A program made the position numbers and the translations under genes. Below, one piece after another: positions 21,902-33,389 of a stretch of 64,000 nucleotides of DNA; position 1 is the stretch's first letter; each line of letters opens with the position of its first letter. The DNA lies in assembly GCA_032158295.1 (NCBI GenBank), contig CM063243.1, positions 7,572,948 through 7,636,947 of the forward strand, read 5' to 3'. Below the pieces are notes generated by a model. That model was not told where the DNA came from and searched no databases. It saw only the letters and a program-made list of their open reading frames with translations. This DNA is from Pycnopodia helianthoides. Taxonomy: Eukaryota; Echinodermata; Asteroidea; Forcipulatida; Asteriidae.

Positions 21902-24505
21902 TTACGGCAGGACAACTGGGGTCAAAGAACAAACATCATCAACAATAACACCAAGATCTCTTGCAGAATTGGTTGCAGTGATAACAGCTCCGTCTAAGTG
22001 AAGGCTAACAGAGTCGTTCCGTTTCCTAAATCGTGATGTAATGTGGATGAGCTCAGTCTTGTTTGCATTGAGCATCATATTATTGTTACTAGCCCAAGCC
22101 TTCATATCTATCACAAAGTCTTCCAAAGACGAGATACCATCAGCTAGGTCATTGCGTCGCATAACGATGTACAACTGGGTATCGTCTGCATATAACATGT
22201 GGCTAATACTTTTGTGAGCTGCTATGATATCACTCACAGGACCAGTATACAGAACGAATTCCAAAGGTCCCATTACCGAGCCCTGCGGTACCCCCCAAGT
22301 TAGAGGAAATTCATCTGATTTGGCTCCGTTTACGATTACAATTTGCTTCCGGTTCTCGAGGTATGACTTTAGCCACTTTAGAGCAGAACCTTCTATGCCA
22401 TATTTGTGACTGAAGCGTTGAATCAACGTGTCATGGTTGATCGTATCAAAGGCTGCTGAATAATCAAGCAGCACCAGAATGGCCTCCTGTCCTTTATCTA
22501 ACGCCAGCAAGATGTCATTGCAAATCCTAAGGAGAGCAGTTTCTGTTGAATGACCATCGCGATATGCCAACTGCATAGGAGGAAAGAGCTGAAACTCCTG
22601 AAGGTAACCCCCTTAGTTGATTGGCAACAATCCATTCTAAGACTTTTGAAAGGAACATCAGATTGGCAATCGGCCGATAGTTTGCCATGTTTTCTAATCT
22701 AATGAGGTTTTTTCAAGATTGGGATGACATGTGAAGTCTTGAATGAGGAAGGAACAATTCCAGAAGACAGTGAAATGTTCACAAGTTTAGTGAAGAAAGG
22801 GACAAGTACATCAATACATTTCTTGATGAGCCAGGTGGGGGCAGGATCTAGTCGACATGATTTAGATGGGCTTTCCTTGATACCATTGAGAACATCATCC
22901 TCAGATATCAGGTGAAATTCAGAGAAAGTAGGATGACTAGTCTCCTGTTGCATAGCCTCATATTCAGTTTGACGACTATCTAACTCATCAGCAATTTTCA
23001 GGATCTTGTTGTGGAAGAAAGATCCGATTCGTGACTCTGCAGACTTCGTTCACATGATGGAGGAGATGTTAACTTTATCATCCACTGAAAGAGTAGCTGG
23101 ACTTGGACTAAGAGTGAGATAGATAATCATATATAACCGACACTTTTCACGATAAATTTCCATGTTGATTGAGTTCTCATTTCTTGACAAACGACGCTCT
23201 GTGCGACGTGTTTCGCTTCCCGGACATCTTCGTTGTACCATGGGGCGTTGGGTCGTACAGAAATGAGTACAGTCTTTTCCGGGGCATGATTGTCCAAAAG
23301 ATCTTTCATAATGTGATTGTACTGCTCAGCAAGATCAGATGGGCAAGTAACATCAGGAAGTTCACGAAGGGAACGTCTTAAATCAGCAATGAGGTGATCT
23401 ACGTATATTTCTCTCAGCTTGTGACACTTTATCAATTTCTTGGTTGAAGGGGGGCGAGTAAAGTTCAGAGTGCAGACTATTGCATTGTGATCTAATGGTA
23501 GTCCGGAAATACAGGATATATCAAGAAGTGGATGTCTATCCTTACGTGTAATGACAAGGTCCAGCGTGTGACCTGCCTGATGAGTGGGTGCAGTGACATG
23601 TTGAGCAAGTCCTGCCGAGTATAAAACATCAGAAAAGACCTTTGCATCTTTGTTATCAGCATTGTCAACTTGGATGTTGAAATCTCCGATCAATGAAAGA
23701 TGATCGCAGTCAACTGTCACTGATTCAAACAGCAAACGAAAGTCACGGACAAACCCTTCAAAGGTAAAATTGTTCTTTGCAGACGGGGGTAGTCGATAGA
23801 TAGCGCACATTCTAAATACTACTGAAGGAGAGGTTCGAATGGAGAGGTCCATAAGTTCAAATGTTACGAAATCATGAGCATCATTCGTAGTGATCTTCAG
23901 ACCTGAGCGGTAGATGACACATATACCACCACCACGTGTTTGCCGATGAACATGTAGGACTTGGAAGTTTGGTAATGTGGTGGAAATATCAGCTATGATA
24001 TGATTGTCACGGAAATCTCCTGTTAGCCATGACTCAGTCACAATCAACATATCTAGGTCACTATCAAGAATAAGGTCACAAAGCGCAAACGTTTTATTGT
24101 TCATCAATCTTGCATTCCAATGGCCAATCTTAACATGCGGATATCGACCCAGGTGATCCTGGCTGGAACTTTGGGATGCATGTTGATAGGATTGGGTAGA
24201 ACTTTCGGCTGGAAACTGTATAAGCTTACTTCTGCGAGCCGGGCGATGTTGTACAGACTTTCTGGTCCGAGAGATAATGACAGGGATAGGATGGAAGACG
24301 GTTAACTTCCTGCCGCCTTTTCTCCCATGTTTTCCCCATCGCTTCCTCATCCCGTACTTCCAATGGCAGGAACATAGCTGTTGATGTGAAGCCTGTAGAC
24401 ATGTACAGTACATGGTTTGCAACACAGACCAAGTGGGTGAATTCTAAGACAGACTTCAGTTTCGAGTTTGCATTCATCTGCACAGTAGTAGGGGCACAGG
24501 CCATG
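21902..24505 (-). pseudogene. L2/CR1-like LINE ORF2, 3'-truncated (copy A)
   Basis: On the - strand, 23127-24425 encodes the APE-type endonuclease: VKIGHWNARLMNNK, LIVTESWLTG, GGGICVIYRSGL, SLIGDFNIQVDN, HTLDLVITRK, LDHNAIVCTL. RT follows in other frames: SPSKSCRLDPAPTWLIKKC (about 22870), then 21902-22576 with STETALLRICND, LLDYSAAFDTINHDTLIQRF, WGVPQGSVMGPLEFVLYTG and the active site MLYADDTQLYIVM, ending RDLGVIVDD. The catalytic YADD and endonuclease residues look intact; the gene is broken by frameshifts near 23130 and 22650 and by loss of everything after RDLGVIVDD at the 21.9-kb junction. The domain order is typical of the L2 clade. Confidence 0.85.
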
Positions 24506-24547
24506 TAGAAAAACAGCTGAATACTGAATGAGTCTCAACCCTAAAGT

Positions 24548-25740
24548 CATCTGGGTCCAGCTACTGAGAAGGCCTTGTCACCTGCATGTTTGAATGTGCG
24601 ATGTATTTTTAAGTAACGCTCCGAGCAGAGGCCACTTTGGTCGGGCATGCTGAGATCAAGCGAGTCTGTTTTGTATTTCAGGTGTGTGTTTGAAAGCGCT
24701 TTGTACATAGCTGTTTTGAAGATAATGCATTTTTGGATGGGTAACCAATGTAGTTGTTGAAGAAGTGGTGATGTGTGGGAGTGTTTTAGTTGCAGTGTAT
24801 GATAGGAGCGGCGTTGTTTTGAAGCTTTTGAAGGCAAGTGATGTCAGACAGTTTCATACCATTGAAGAGAGAATTACAGTAGTCTAGTCGTGAAAGGACA
24901 AGAGATCTTGAAGCAGCGTGACATGTGTCTTTGTCTATGTATTTGCGGATCTTGGAGAGGTTTTGTAAGTGGTAGTTGACTGCTTTGCATGTATTGTTCA
25001 CGTGGGGAGTCATTGACATAGTGCTGTCAAAATAAACACCCAAATTTCTCACTGTTGGGGATGGTTTGATTGTGTGGTTATGGACAGCAAGGGTAAGATG
25101 GTTTAGCTGTTTCTGATGGTGAGATGAAGATGCAATGAAAAAATCTGTCTTATCTTATCTGCCTCATTTGGAACGGCAGGGTCAAACTCCAGATAAATCT
25201 GAATGTCATCAGCATACATGTGGTATCTGACGTCATGTTGACGTACGATATCGGAGACCTGACATGGTAAATGCTTGGGGGCCGATGATTGAACCTTTGG
25301 GGACGCCGCATCGGGCAATACTCTCATCAGAGTCGGCCCCTGCAACATGCACATATGAGTTCGCCTGTCTTGGAAGTACGAAGTAAACTATTTGAGGGCC
25401 GTTCCAGAAACGCCAAATTTCTGTTGAAAACGACACAGCATGATGCTATGGTCAAGTGTATCAAAAGCGGCAGAAAAGTCTAAAAGAACAAGAAATACAG
25501 CTTTGTTACAGTTCATAGAGTTCAGTATGTGGTTTTGAATGCAAAGAAGCACTGTCTCTGTACTATGACCAGCTTTGTAGGCAGATTGTAGGGGATCAGC
25601 AAGTTGGTGGTGATGGATGTAAATAGTAAATTGTTTGCAAACAACTTTTTCAATGACCTTGGCAATGTGACGAAGGTTGGACACGGGGCGGTAGTTTTTG
25701 AGTTCATCTTTGGGCAAAGATGGCTTCTTTAATGGTTTTA
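24548..25740 (-). pseudogene. L2-like LINE reverse transcriptase fragment (copy B)
   Basis: On the - strand from 25740 downwards: KNYRPVSNLRHIAKVIEKVV, STETVLLCIQNHIL, LLDFSAAFDTLDHSIML, CGVPKGSIIGPQAFTM, MYADDIQIYLEF, then RNLGVYFDSTMSMTPHVN, LSRLDYCNSLFNGM and LLQQLHWLPIQ with AFSVAGPR near the end. This is the RT and C-terminal part of an L2-clade ORF2, without endonuclease. It contains frameshifts and sits directly upstream, on the same strand, of copy A; the two differ too much to be halves of one element. Confidence 0.8.
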
Positions 25741-25972
25741 GTGTTTGGCAAGGGTTCAGTATACAAATATAGAACTGGTGACGTCATAAAATCCAAGAAA
25801 GTCCTCTAGAAGCAGGTTAAAAATACACAGTGTGTAGATGAAACCACATTTTTGGGGGGATGACATCATAACGTTAAATCAATGTTAAATGCGACCCGCT
25901 CTGTGAAAATGAGTCTGATGTCGCCCAATGCATTATTGTTTAATGGACGTTTCAATGTGGAAAGAATTTAAA

Positions 25973-26012
<40 letters not shown>

Positions 26013-26197
26013 ATAAATTCAGAATATGAGTTAAACAAACTCTGGCATATCTCTCTTCTGGACAGACTGTTTCGTACCATAAGGCACTAATCAGCAGAAT
26101 GATGAAAATAGAATACAAGTAGCATCTTACCTTATTTCGAATTAAACGCGCGCAAGCGCGACGCGCGTTACGTCATTGAAGTTAGTACGCGCTTACG
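25741..26197. repeat. Repeat remnants and (TA)n microsatellite
   Basis: A piece of the hairpin-family module (GTCCTCTAGAAGCAGG near 25800), then an AT microsatellite (25973-26009), then a short CG-rich, self-complementary patch (GCGCGCAAGCGCGACGCGCG near 26149). No gene. Confidence 0.6.
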
Positions 26198-26640
26198 TCA
26201 CGTCACTGAATTAAGAACACATCTGTCTCGATGCCGGCACTTTGAGACGATTTCGCTTTTCTTATTCAGTGTACCTAGGTCTGGCCTACATATGATTATG
26301 TACTTCTCTGCTATACACAAATTGCATATCTTATTTACGTTAGCATATGGCAGTGCTTTATGAACAATGTCCCATTTTATTTCATAGTCTTTCCCCTTGT
26401 CCTTTAAGTCCCATATATGTTTACTTAGCTCTGTTTGTGCCCTCATGCTCTCGGATCTGAATGACCTCTTGTGGTTCGCCAGTCTCGCCTTGAAGGTTGT
26501 GGACGTCAGCCCGATGTATGCCTCCTTCCTGCCTTCGCTCGTGACGGTGGCCTGGTACACAATGTTCTTGCTGAGGCACTCCCCGTTCAGCGGGCATTCG
26601 GCATTGCGGCGGCAACTGCATGTTCTACCACCGACGTCGT
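26198..26640 (-). pseudogene. Penelope-like element GIY-YIG endonuclease fragment
   Basis: On the - strand the frame reads a Cys-rich linker (TCSCRRNAECPLNGECLSKN) then YQATVTSEG, EAYIGLTSTTFKARLANHKR, SELSKHIWDLK-like and a closing ...CRHRDRCVLNSVT. The Cys block followed by YIG...F..R..NH is the C-terminal endonuclease region of Penelope-like retroelements. The RT part is absent upstream, so this is a 5'-truncated copy, the common state for this class. The domain itself is open over its whole length (about 145 residues). It could also be a host gene of the GIY-YIG family, but the Cys linker and C-terminal context favour the transposon. Confidence 0.75.
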
Positions 26641-26920
26641 CCTCTTGTTTTACCTTCCTATATATTTTTTTAAAAATATTTTTTTTTTTACTTCTTTAAG
26701 ATCTATATTTGCTTGGTAAACTTATATGTGATGCGATCAAGCTAAATGAGTCTTTTGTCGGTAAATGCATTATTGAATAACAGGCCAAAATAGGTCAACA
26801 GGGTTGTACATTTCTATACATCTCTTGGTGTTTTCGACTTCCATAACTTTTGAACCAAAGGTGGTATCAACAGGGGTTTTCATTTGAGATTGTACTTCTT
26901 TCAAACAGATAAAAAAACAA

Positions 26921-28789
26921 CTAGACATTGAATTTTTGTTTACTACAAAAACAAGGTGTTCGTGGTGAGTGATTGATTGAATACGTAACGACATTTAACC
27001 TTATCAATCAAATGCCTGATTCAAGAGTTATGAATTTTTCAAAAATTAAACATCAACTTCCGGTTTGGACCGGAGGTCAAGGTCAAATAGGGTCACATTT
27101 TATGTAGCGCATGATTAGTTTATAAAGACCTTTTAGATGATGGATGGATTGTAAACATCCAATATTTGAAATATATATCCATGAAATTTAAACTTCCGGT
27201 TTTTACCAGAAGTCAAGGTCAGACGGGTCACATTTTGAATAGCGTGTGTCAATTTAATTAAGACCTTTCAGATGATGTATGGATTGTAAAAATCCAATGT
27301 GTGGTTCAGGAGTTATGCATTTTTGAAATATTAGATAAATTTTCTTTAGATGGGCGATGTACAATTTAACAGCGATGCTAAACGTATTCCTACAAGTAGC
27401 TGATGTAAAACTGAACTACACGTTCAATATACATGTATGTGTACATGTGTTATTACGCTAGCGTGCGTTATGAAAGAGGGTCAACAAATACATGCACTTT
27501 AATGCCGGTTTTAGACCAGATGTAAAGGTAAAAACGTTGTCATTTCCGTGCAAAAGTTTTAGCAGGATCATAGATCTACAACCTGATTATGCTGAAATGA
27601 TTAACAGTTTTTGACATGTAAATTTTTGAAAATGTTCAACTTCCCGTCTGAACCGGAAATAAAGGTCAAATTGGGTCATAATCTGTGTAGCGTTTGTTGA
27701 ACTTTAAACGACCTGTCCGATGATGTGTAGATTGTAAAAATCCAACATGTGGTTCAGGAGTTATTAATTTTTCAAATACTAGACATGAGTTTGTAACAAA
27801 CAAACACTGGGGTTTCGGTTGTATTGTCAATAATAAACCTTTGAATTAATGTAATGATTAATTTGACACCTGATAACATCACCATGACGAAAACATGTTT
27901 TTCGGCACACAGATTGTGACTTTGTGACACTTGGTAAGGAAATGTATTTTTGTATTTCAATTTTCTGTTTGAACCGGAAGTCATAGAGGGTGAAATCTTT
28001 TTTAATAACATGTTAAATGTGCCCCAAGTTACAAGATGGCACAACAAAATTATAACTCTTAACATAATTATGGTTCACACGTTAAAAAGTTTAAAATAAT
28101 AAACTTTTAAAATAATAGATTAAACAACTGCGCCAAGGCTTTATTTATTAATACCGCACAGACCTTGAATGAATTGTGGTGGGAAAATTCAATGAATTTA
28201 CGTGAGGATAAACCGTTACTAATATCCCAAAATGGTTCCGTATTTAATAGTGCGAGAATTCTCCACAAACAAGAGGGCGCTGTACAGGTTCACCGTTGTT
28301 CAGATAAATTGTTAGATAAACATTGCAAATAATTCATGAATGAACGGAACGACTCCATGCGTGTGACACTGGCTCTCTGTGTAGGTTTGGCCTGTATGGA
28401 GTTTACAGTGTGTCTTACGTGCAATGTACATGTACACAGTCATGGCGATCGCGCTTTTCTGACGATGCGTGTTTTTAAATCGTTAATATCGTCAACAAAG
28501 GAACAAAATCCCTTGATGGAACTGCAGTTAGATCTAAGTTAGAGCACAGGCTTTCATTTGATGTATTGATGTGTCTTTTAAAACTGTTAATATTAGACGG
28601 ACTATCTTTGGGTGTGCAATATCGATGAAACAATGAGCGACGATGTATTCCATGCGCGCATGTAGCTGTACAGTGCAATGCCCACGTAAACAACAAAACT
28701 ACACGTGCATTGTACACGTGGCTGTACAGGTAGAGCGTATGTGTACATGTGTTTTTCACTATCGCGTGTCGTCAATGCAGGTCAACTTA
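26921..28789 (-). mobile_element. Hairpin-terminated repeat family, nested - strand copies
   Basis: No gene. Two 3' ends of the family can be read in reverse orientation: CTAG at 26921-26924 preceded (on the - strand) by CACGAACACCTTGTTTTTGT and a hairpin, and CTAG at 27779-27782 with a hairpin GTTTG...CAAAC. The body consists of diverged tandem modules of roughly 200-300 bp: CTTCCGGTTTGGACCGGAGG, TCAAGGTCAAAT, GATGATGTATGGATTGTAAA, and GTTCAGGAGTTATGAATTTT, at about 27060, 27190, 27640. The 5' hairpin for at least one copy is at 30019-30050. Confidence 0.65.
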
Positions 28790-29176
28790 AAGGAACATTA
28801 CAGAATTGGTAAGAAAAAAACTTGTAAAAAATACTTTTTGATCACAGATTTACATAAAACTTACACAGTATAATGATGACGATAGTAGAAAACATCCCTT
28901 GAAATATTTCTGTCTGAAATGCCATATTTGATGAGAAATGAATAAACTTATTTTCCGATTGGAGTTTATCGCTCAGTGAGCGTTTTATTCATGTGTTGAA
29001 TCTATATGATTTCATGCAAATGTGTAATCGGTTTTTCACTATTTTCTCATGACCCAGATGGCCGATCGATCTCAAACTTCTACAGGTTTTTCAGTTTATG
29101 TATATGGTGGATTACATAAAGTGCTTACACTGCCAGCAACTGTTTTGTTAGCAAAAACCAATTCTGTAATGTTCCT
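28790..29176. mobile_element. TTAA-flanked MITE, family B
   Basis: Perfect 20-bp terminal inverted repeats AGGAACATTACAGAATTGGT, flanked on both sides by TTAA (28786-28789 and 29177-29180). 387 bp, no ORF. Inserted into the hairpin-family repeat. An internal palindrome CGCTCAGTGAGCG is at about 28970. A piggyBac-like origin is inferred from TTAA. Confidence 0.9.
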
Positions 29177-29180
29177 TTAA

Positions 29181-30056
29181 ACGGGCGCCTTTTTCGACCA
29201 GATGTAAAGGTCAAAATATTGTTATTTCAGTGCAAAAGTTTGAGCAGGCTTAACATTCTAAAACCTGATACAAAAAAAACTATAAAATGATCAGTAGTTT
29301 TTGAGATATGAATTGTTGAAATTTTCAACTTCCGATTTGAACCAGAAGTTAAGGTCAAATGGGGTCAACCTACGTGTAGGGTTTGTTAAACTTTTAACGA
29401 CCTGTCCGATGATGTGTGGATTGTAAAAATCCAACATGTGGTTCATGAGTTATGATTTTTTTTAAATATTAAACTTTGATTTAATGTTATTCAAAACTTG
29501 ATGACGTCATTATGACATCATCAAGTTTGTGTCGTCTTGATATTAAGGTTCAATTGTCTTATTAGTTTCAATACTCAATTCAATTTCAATCTTGATTATG
29601 CCCCAAAATTGAAAATTTTCACGAAAAAACACAAAGGCAGACTTTGACCTTCCAGTACGACCAGAAGTAAAGGTCATACGATTTTGTTGTTAACTTATCA
29701 AATGTTGCCCCAGTCTTGAACTATCAGATGCCTAAATATGAACATCATAGCTTTCAAATTCAATGAGATACAGCGAATAGCAAATGGTCATTTTTCAGCT
29801 TTAAAAACCCTTTAATTTGACACCTGATGACGTCATTGTGAGGCATGAAAACTGTGCCGTCTTCATATTGTGGTTCAATTGTCTGATGAGTTTCAAGGTT
29901 CAATTCAGTTTCAATATTGAGTTATGTTGCTGAGAAGAGTTCTCCGGAAGAAGAAGATGAAGAAGAAAAAAAGAAAAAAAGAAAAAAAGAAAGAAAAGAA
30001 AAACAGAACAAAAACAAGAGGTGTTCGTGCTTGTATTGCACGAAACACCTAAAAAT
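29181..30056 (-). mobile_element. Hairpin-terminated repeat, 5' end side (- strand)
   Basis: Continuation of the family interrupted by the MITE. Modules: AACTTCCGATTTGAACCAGAAG with AAGGTCAAAT (29330), GATGACGTCATTATGACATC (29500), CTTCCAGTACGACCAGAAG (29650). It ends with a purine-rich tract (29940-30005), then AACAAAAACAAG and the hairpin AGGTGTTCGTGC / GCACGAAACACCT (30019-30050) and AAAAATTAAC. This is the reverse complement of the 5' end seen at 14397. Confidence 0.7.
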
Positions 30057-30601
30057 TAACAAGGGTCGACAAAAGACTCATTTAGCTTGATCGCATCACA
30101 TATGTAGAGCGAAATGGTAATTTTAAACATCAATTTACTTGTAATTCGTTTTCAACAAAAAATGATATATTGGCTAATTTCAAATGGGAGTAACTCAGCA
30201 ACGCGATACACCCCAGAGCTTAGACATATACCAAATTACTGCTGTTGGTATGTTCTTTCCAGCCATGTATATAATACAATTCTTTAAATTTTCAACATCA
30301 GACTCATTTTCACAGAGCGGGTCACAAATATAAAAAAATCCTTAGAGAACCATAATTGTTGCATACAGGATCTTTGCACCACATGAAAGGTCTTCAAGTA
30401 TTGTTACAAATCCAAATTTTCTCTTTACTTTCACCAGCTCTGCTAAATTGGACATGTCTACACTAAACACCTTGTTTTTGTTTCAACAAAAAAGTCTTGT
30501 TTTATATGATTTTAGTCTTTTTAAGTGCCACTGGAGCAATTCATACGTGTTTGACAATGTGTGATCCCTTTACCAGGAAAAATTGTGTTGTCCCTTTTGG
30601 A
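30057..30601. repeat. Hairpin-family remnant
   Basis: No gene. Near 30466 a 3'-end-like sequence (AAACACCTTGTTTTTGTTTCAACAAAAAAGTC) is present without the CTAG, so it is a degraded end. Confidence 0.5.
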
Positions 30602-31261
30602 CTGACTGCAAAGCCTCATTGATGTATAGGCTGTATTAAATGTCCCCCAAGGAAGGTTGAATAATTGCTTCATTAGGTGAACAAAGGAATAAAACAGATT
30701 GGGAGGCATTTTAGTTTGCTCTGGTGTCTGCCATACATGCATTCAACTAACAATTCACATCAATTGCAGATTTCTCAGGGAGAAATGAAGGATTGGAAGT
30801 TAAACTCATATTCTACAATTCGGCATCTGCTAAAGGAAGGTAATGCTTGAATTACTTTCATATTTTCAGTCAATTTTGTTCTAGCTTACCCTGTGTTTTG
30901 CCCGGGCTGTTGGCTTGTAACTTATAATTTGTTTACTTTAATGGTCTACACTCAAGAGGAATGGGGGGGGGGGGCGCTCATATCCTTCAATTCATATTTT
31001 TAACCTCCAACTTATTGGGTGCAAATTTTTATATATTTTTTAAAAGTCAGGGTTTTTGATGACTTCCAATCCTTCATTTCTCCCCTGAGAAATCTGCAAT
31101 TGATGTGACTTGTTAGTTGAATGCATGTATGGCAGACACCAGAGCAAATTAAAATGCCTCCCAATCTGTTTTATTCCTTTGTTCACCTAATGAAGCAATT
31201 ATTCAACCTTCCTTGGGGGACATTTAATACAGCCTATACATCAATGAGGCTTTGCAGTCAG
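30602..31261. repeat. Inverted repeat, 199-bp arms, 261-bp spacer
   Basis: 30602-30800 and 31062-31261 are reverse complements with only about three differences by eye. The arm reads outward from CTGACTGCAAAGCC to GGATTGGAAGT. The same translated peptide (MHVWQTPEQTKMPPNL) appears from both arms in opposite directions, a by-product of the duplication, not a gene. The spacer holds a G run (30965-30974). It could be a foldback transposon, or a recent duplication-inversion. Confidence 0.9.
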
Positions 31262-32882
31262 GGTGCAGATCTTGTCCAAATAAAGAAAGGAACATTATAT
31301 CACTTCCTAACCATCAGTGCTTAAATTATAATGTTCTAGTTTGGTTGCCACAATCTAAAAAACAAAACAATACATGAACATATGTAATAAATTTATAAAT
31401 AAATTTAGGTGTTTGCGACCACCTAATAAATAAATTATTTTAATTTTTAAAGAATGTCATTGAGAAAATACTACTCTTCACAACATCAATGATATATTAA
31501 ATTGCTGCAATTCAGCAATTCCAGTAGTGTTATGAACCTCAAACTTACTTTGATAATATCAAAGTCCTGTTACAAAAAGTACCATAATATACAATTCTAA
31601 GAATTTGACTTATGTTTTAATTTGTTGACTTTACAATAAAGTTTTTCCCCTCAATTTAATTGACTTTAGTTCCAGTATTTGGAGATTTGTAAAGCTATTT
31701 AAATACTTGACTAATGATAGATTATAAATTAAGAAAATTTTACGTAAAAAAGCACATTATGTAGCACAGAAATAAGTTTGACACAGTTTTGTTGACCATG
31801 GCTTGACTATTATACTGCTACAAGTAATGTTCTTGACATTTACATGTATTGAATTGTCTTAAGTAGGCCTACACTTTTATGACATTTTGTAATGCCATTA
31901 GGTTACACATATTGAATAATTCTCTACCAGTAAATCAACAATGTGTGCTACAACAATTTGTCAGCCAGTGGTTGTACCCAGAGTATCAGACACACTGTAT
32001 TAAGCACTGGCCTTGAGATGGGTTGCCCATGAGCAGAAACCAACCAGTTGGATATTAATTAGTGCATTTTTTCCATGAGTAGATCAGCTTCTATTACAAG
32101 GGCCCATTTCATTGTTTATTTACTTGCATTATGCAGTGCGGTCTATTGCAAGAGCAAGTTTAATAAGCATACCTGTTAGCGTGTCATAGAGGAAGGGTGA
32201 TACATTGGTGATTCTGGAAAGCTGTTTGATTTGTAAAGGATGCAGATCTATGCTATATATTGCTTTTAAGGTTTCATATGGATGTTTTGGTAAGTACTTG
32301 TTGCAATTCTAGTTTGGATTAAAAATACCATAAAATAAACTTTTGAACAATTGCACCACTTTTATTGTTACTTTTACAAAAACATTGAATAATTGTTGGC
32401 AATTCCACATTAAATTCCCCAAAATGAAAATTACTAATGAACTTTGAATCTTAAAAAAAGCAAGTTTATCTGAAAGTATCCAGTTTTGTAACACTAAAGG
32501 CTTTGATATAGCACGAGGGATTTGTTTACATAATTATTTTTAAATGCAGTGATCCTTAACTAGGGTTTGAGGAAGTCAATAAATTTCTAAAGATAGATTT
32601 CATAAAAGTTGCTGCAGATCTCCTATAATAAGCCAAAATTTCAACATAACTAGCCCGAATAATTATAACCAACCACAGTTTTCTTGTCAAGCAATGCATA
32701 AAACTATTGAGAGTAATTATAATACATGGTCCAGTACACTTGCCAGTATGTAACAAACTATTATACTGTTTTTACTGTCTTGGTCCTAAATGTTTCTTTT
32801 TAATTACGTTTACACAGATAATTATTTTATCCATGTAACTTTTTTTGTAACTAAATTTTCCATGCAGCTCACAATATAGTAG
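31262..32882. other. AT-rich intergenic, no gene seen
   Basis: No convincing coding region. One small hairpin resembling the 5' end of the hairpin family is at 31405-31426 (TTAGGTGTTTGCGACCACCT). Otherwise low-complexity AT-rich DNA. Confidence 0.5.
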
Positions 32883-32916
32883 GCCGTCCAAAGTGTAAAA
32901 TTACACTTTGGACGGC
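32883..32916. repeat. Perfect 16-bp palindrome with 2-nt loop
   Basis: GCCGTCCAAAGTGTAA, then AA, then its exact complement. It has little GC context around it, so it stands out sharply. Possibly the fused ends of a degraded transposon. Confidence 0.85.
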
Positions 32917-33389
32917 ATAGTTTGTTAATGGCTGGCATCCATGCTAGATCTATTGTTAATAGCAAGGGGAAGACGATTAGGGCGGATGCCGACCTCAATT
33001 TTGAATTTTAAGGTCATTTTGAGGTCAAAAAGGTGAAATAAGGTCAAAATGGGGATTTTTGGATTTTGCACCAAATTTGACCCCAAGTGTTAGCTCTATC
33101 TATAAAATGTATTTTTATCATCATATTGCATCATATTGACTTAATCTTTTATCTTGTACACAAATGTATAGTAAAATGAAAACTAAAAGTGTGATTTTCT
33201 CAAAAAAGTACATATCTTGAGTATATCGAATAAGTTGCACTCCCTATCTCAAGGGTGCGAATATTTGTTTCAAACAACTTTTTTTCTGAAGGTTAAAATA
33301 CCCAGGCAGTTTTTTAATCAAAAAAAAAAAATCAATTTCACACCTTTTTGTATGGTGTAATGAGACAAGAAATATGTTCTTCACACAGT
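32917..33389. other. Non-coding, AGGTCA-rich patch
   Basis: Between 32990 and 33080 AGGTCA-type words recur (AAGGTCATTTTGAGGTCAAA, ATAAGGTCAAAA). No gene. The rest is AT-rich. Confidence 0.4.

Noticed and set aside
30521..31324. Two short frames sharing a 45-residue peptide on opposite strands
   Set aside because: The identity comes from the inverted repeat arms; no domain and no conserved termini.
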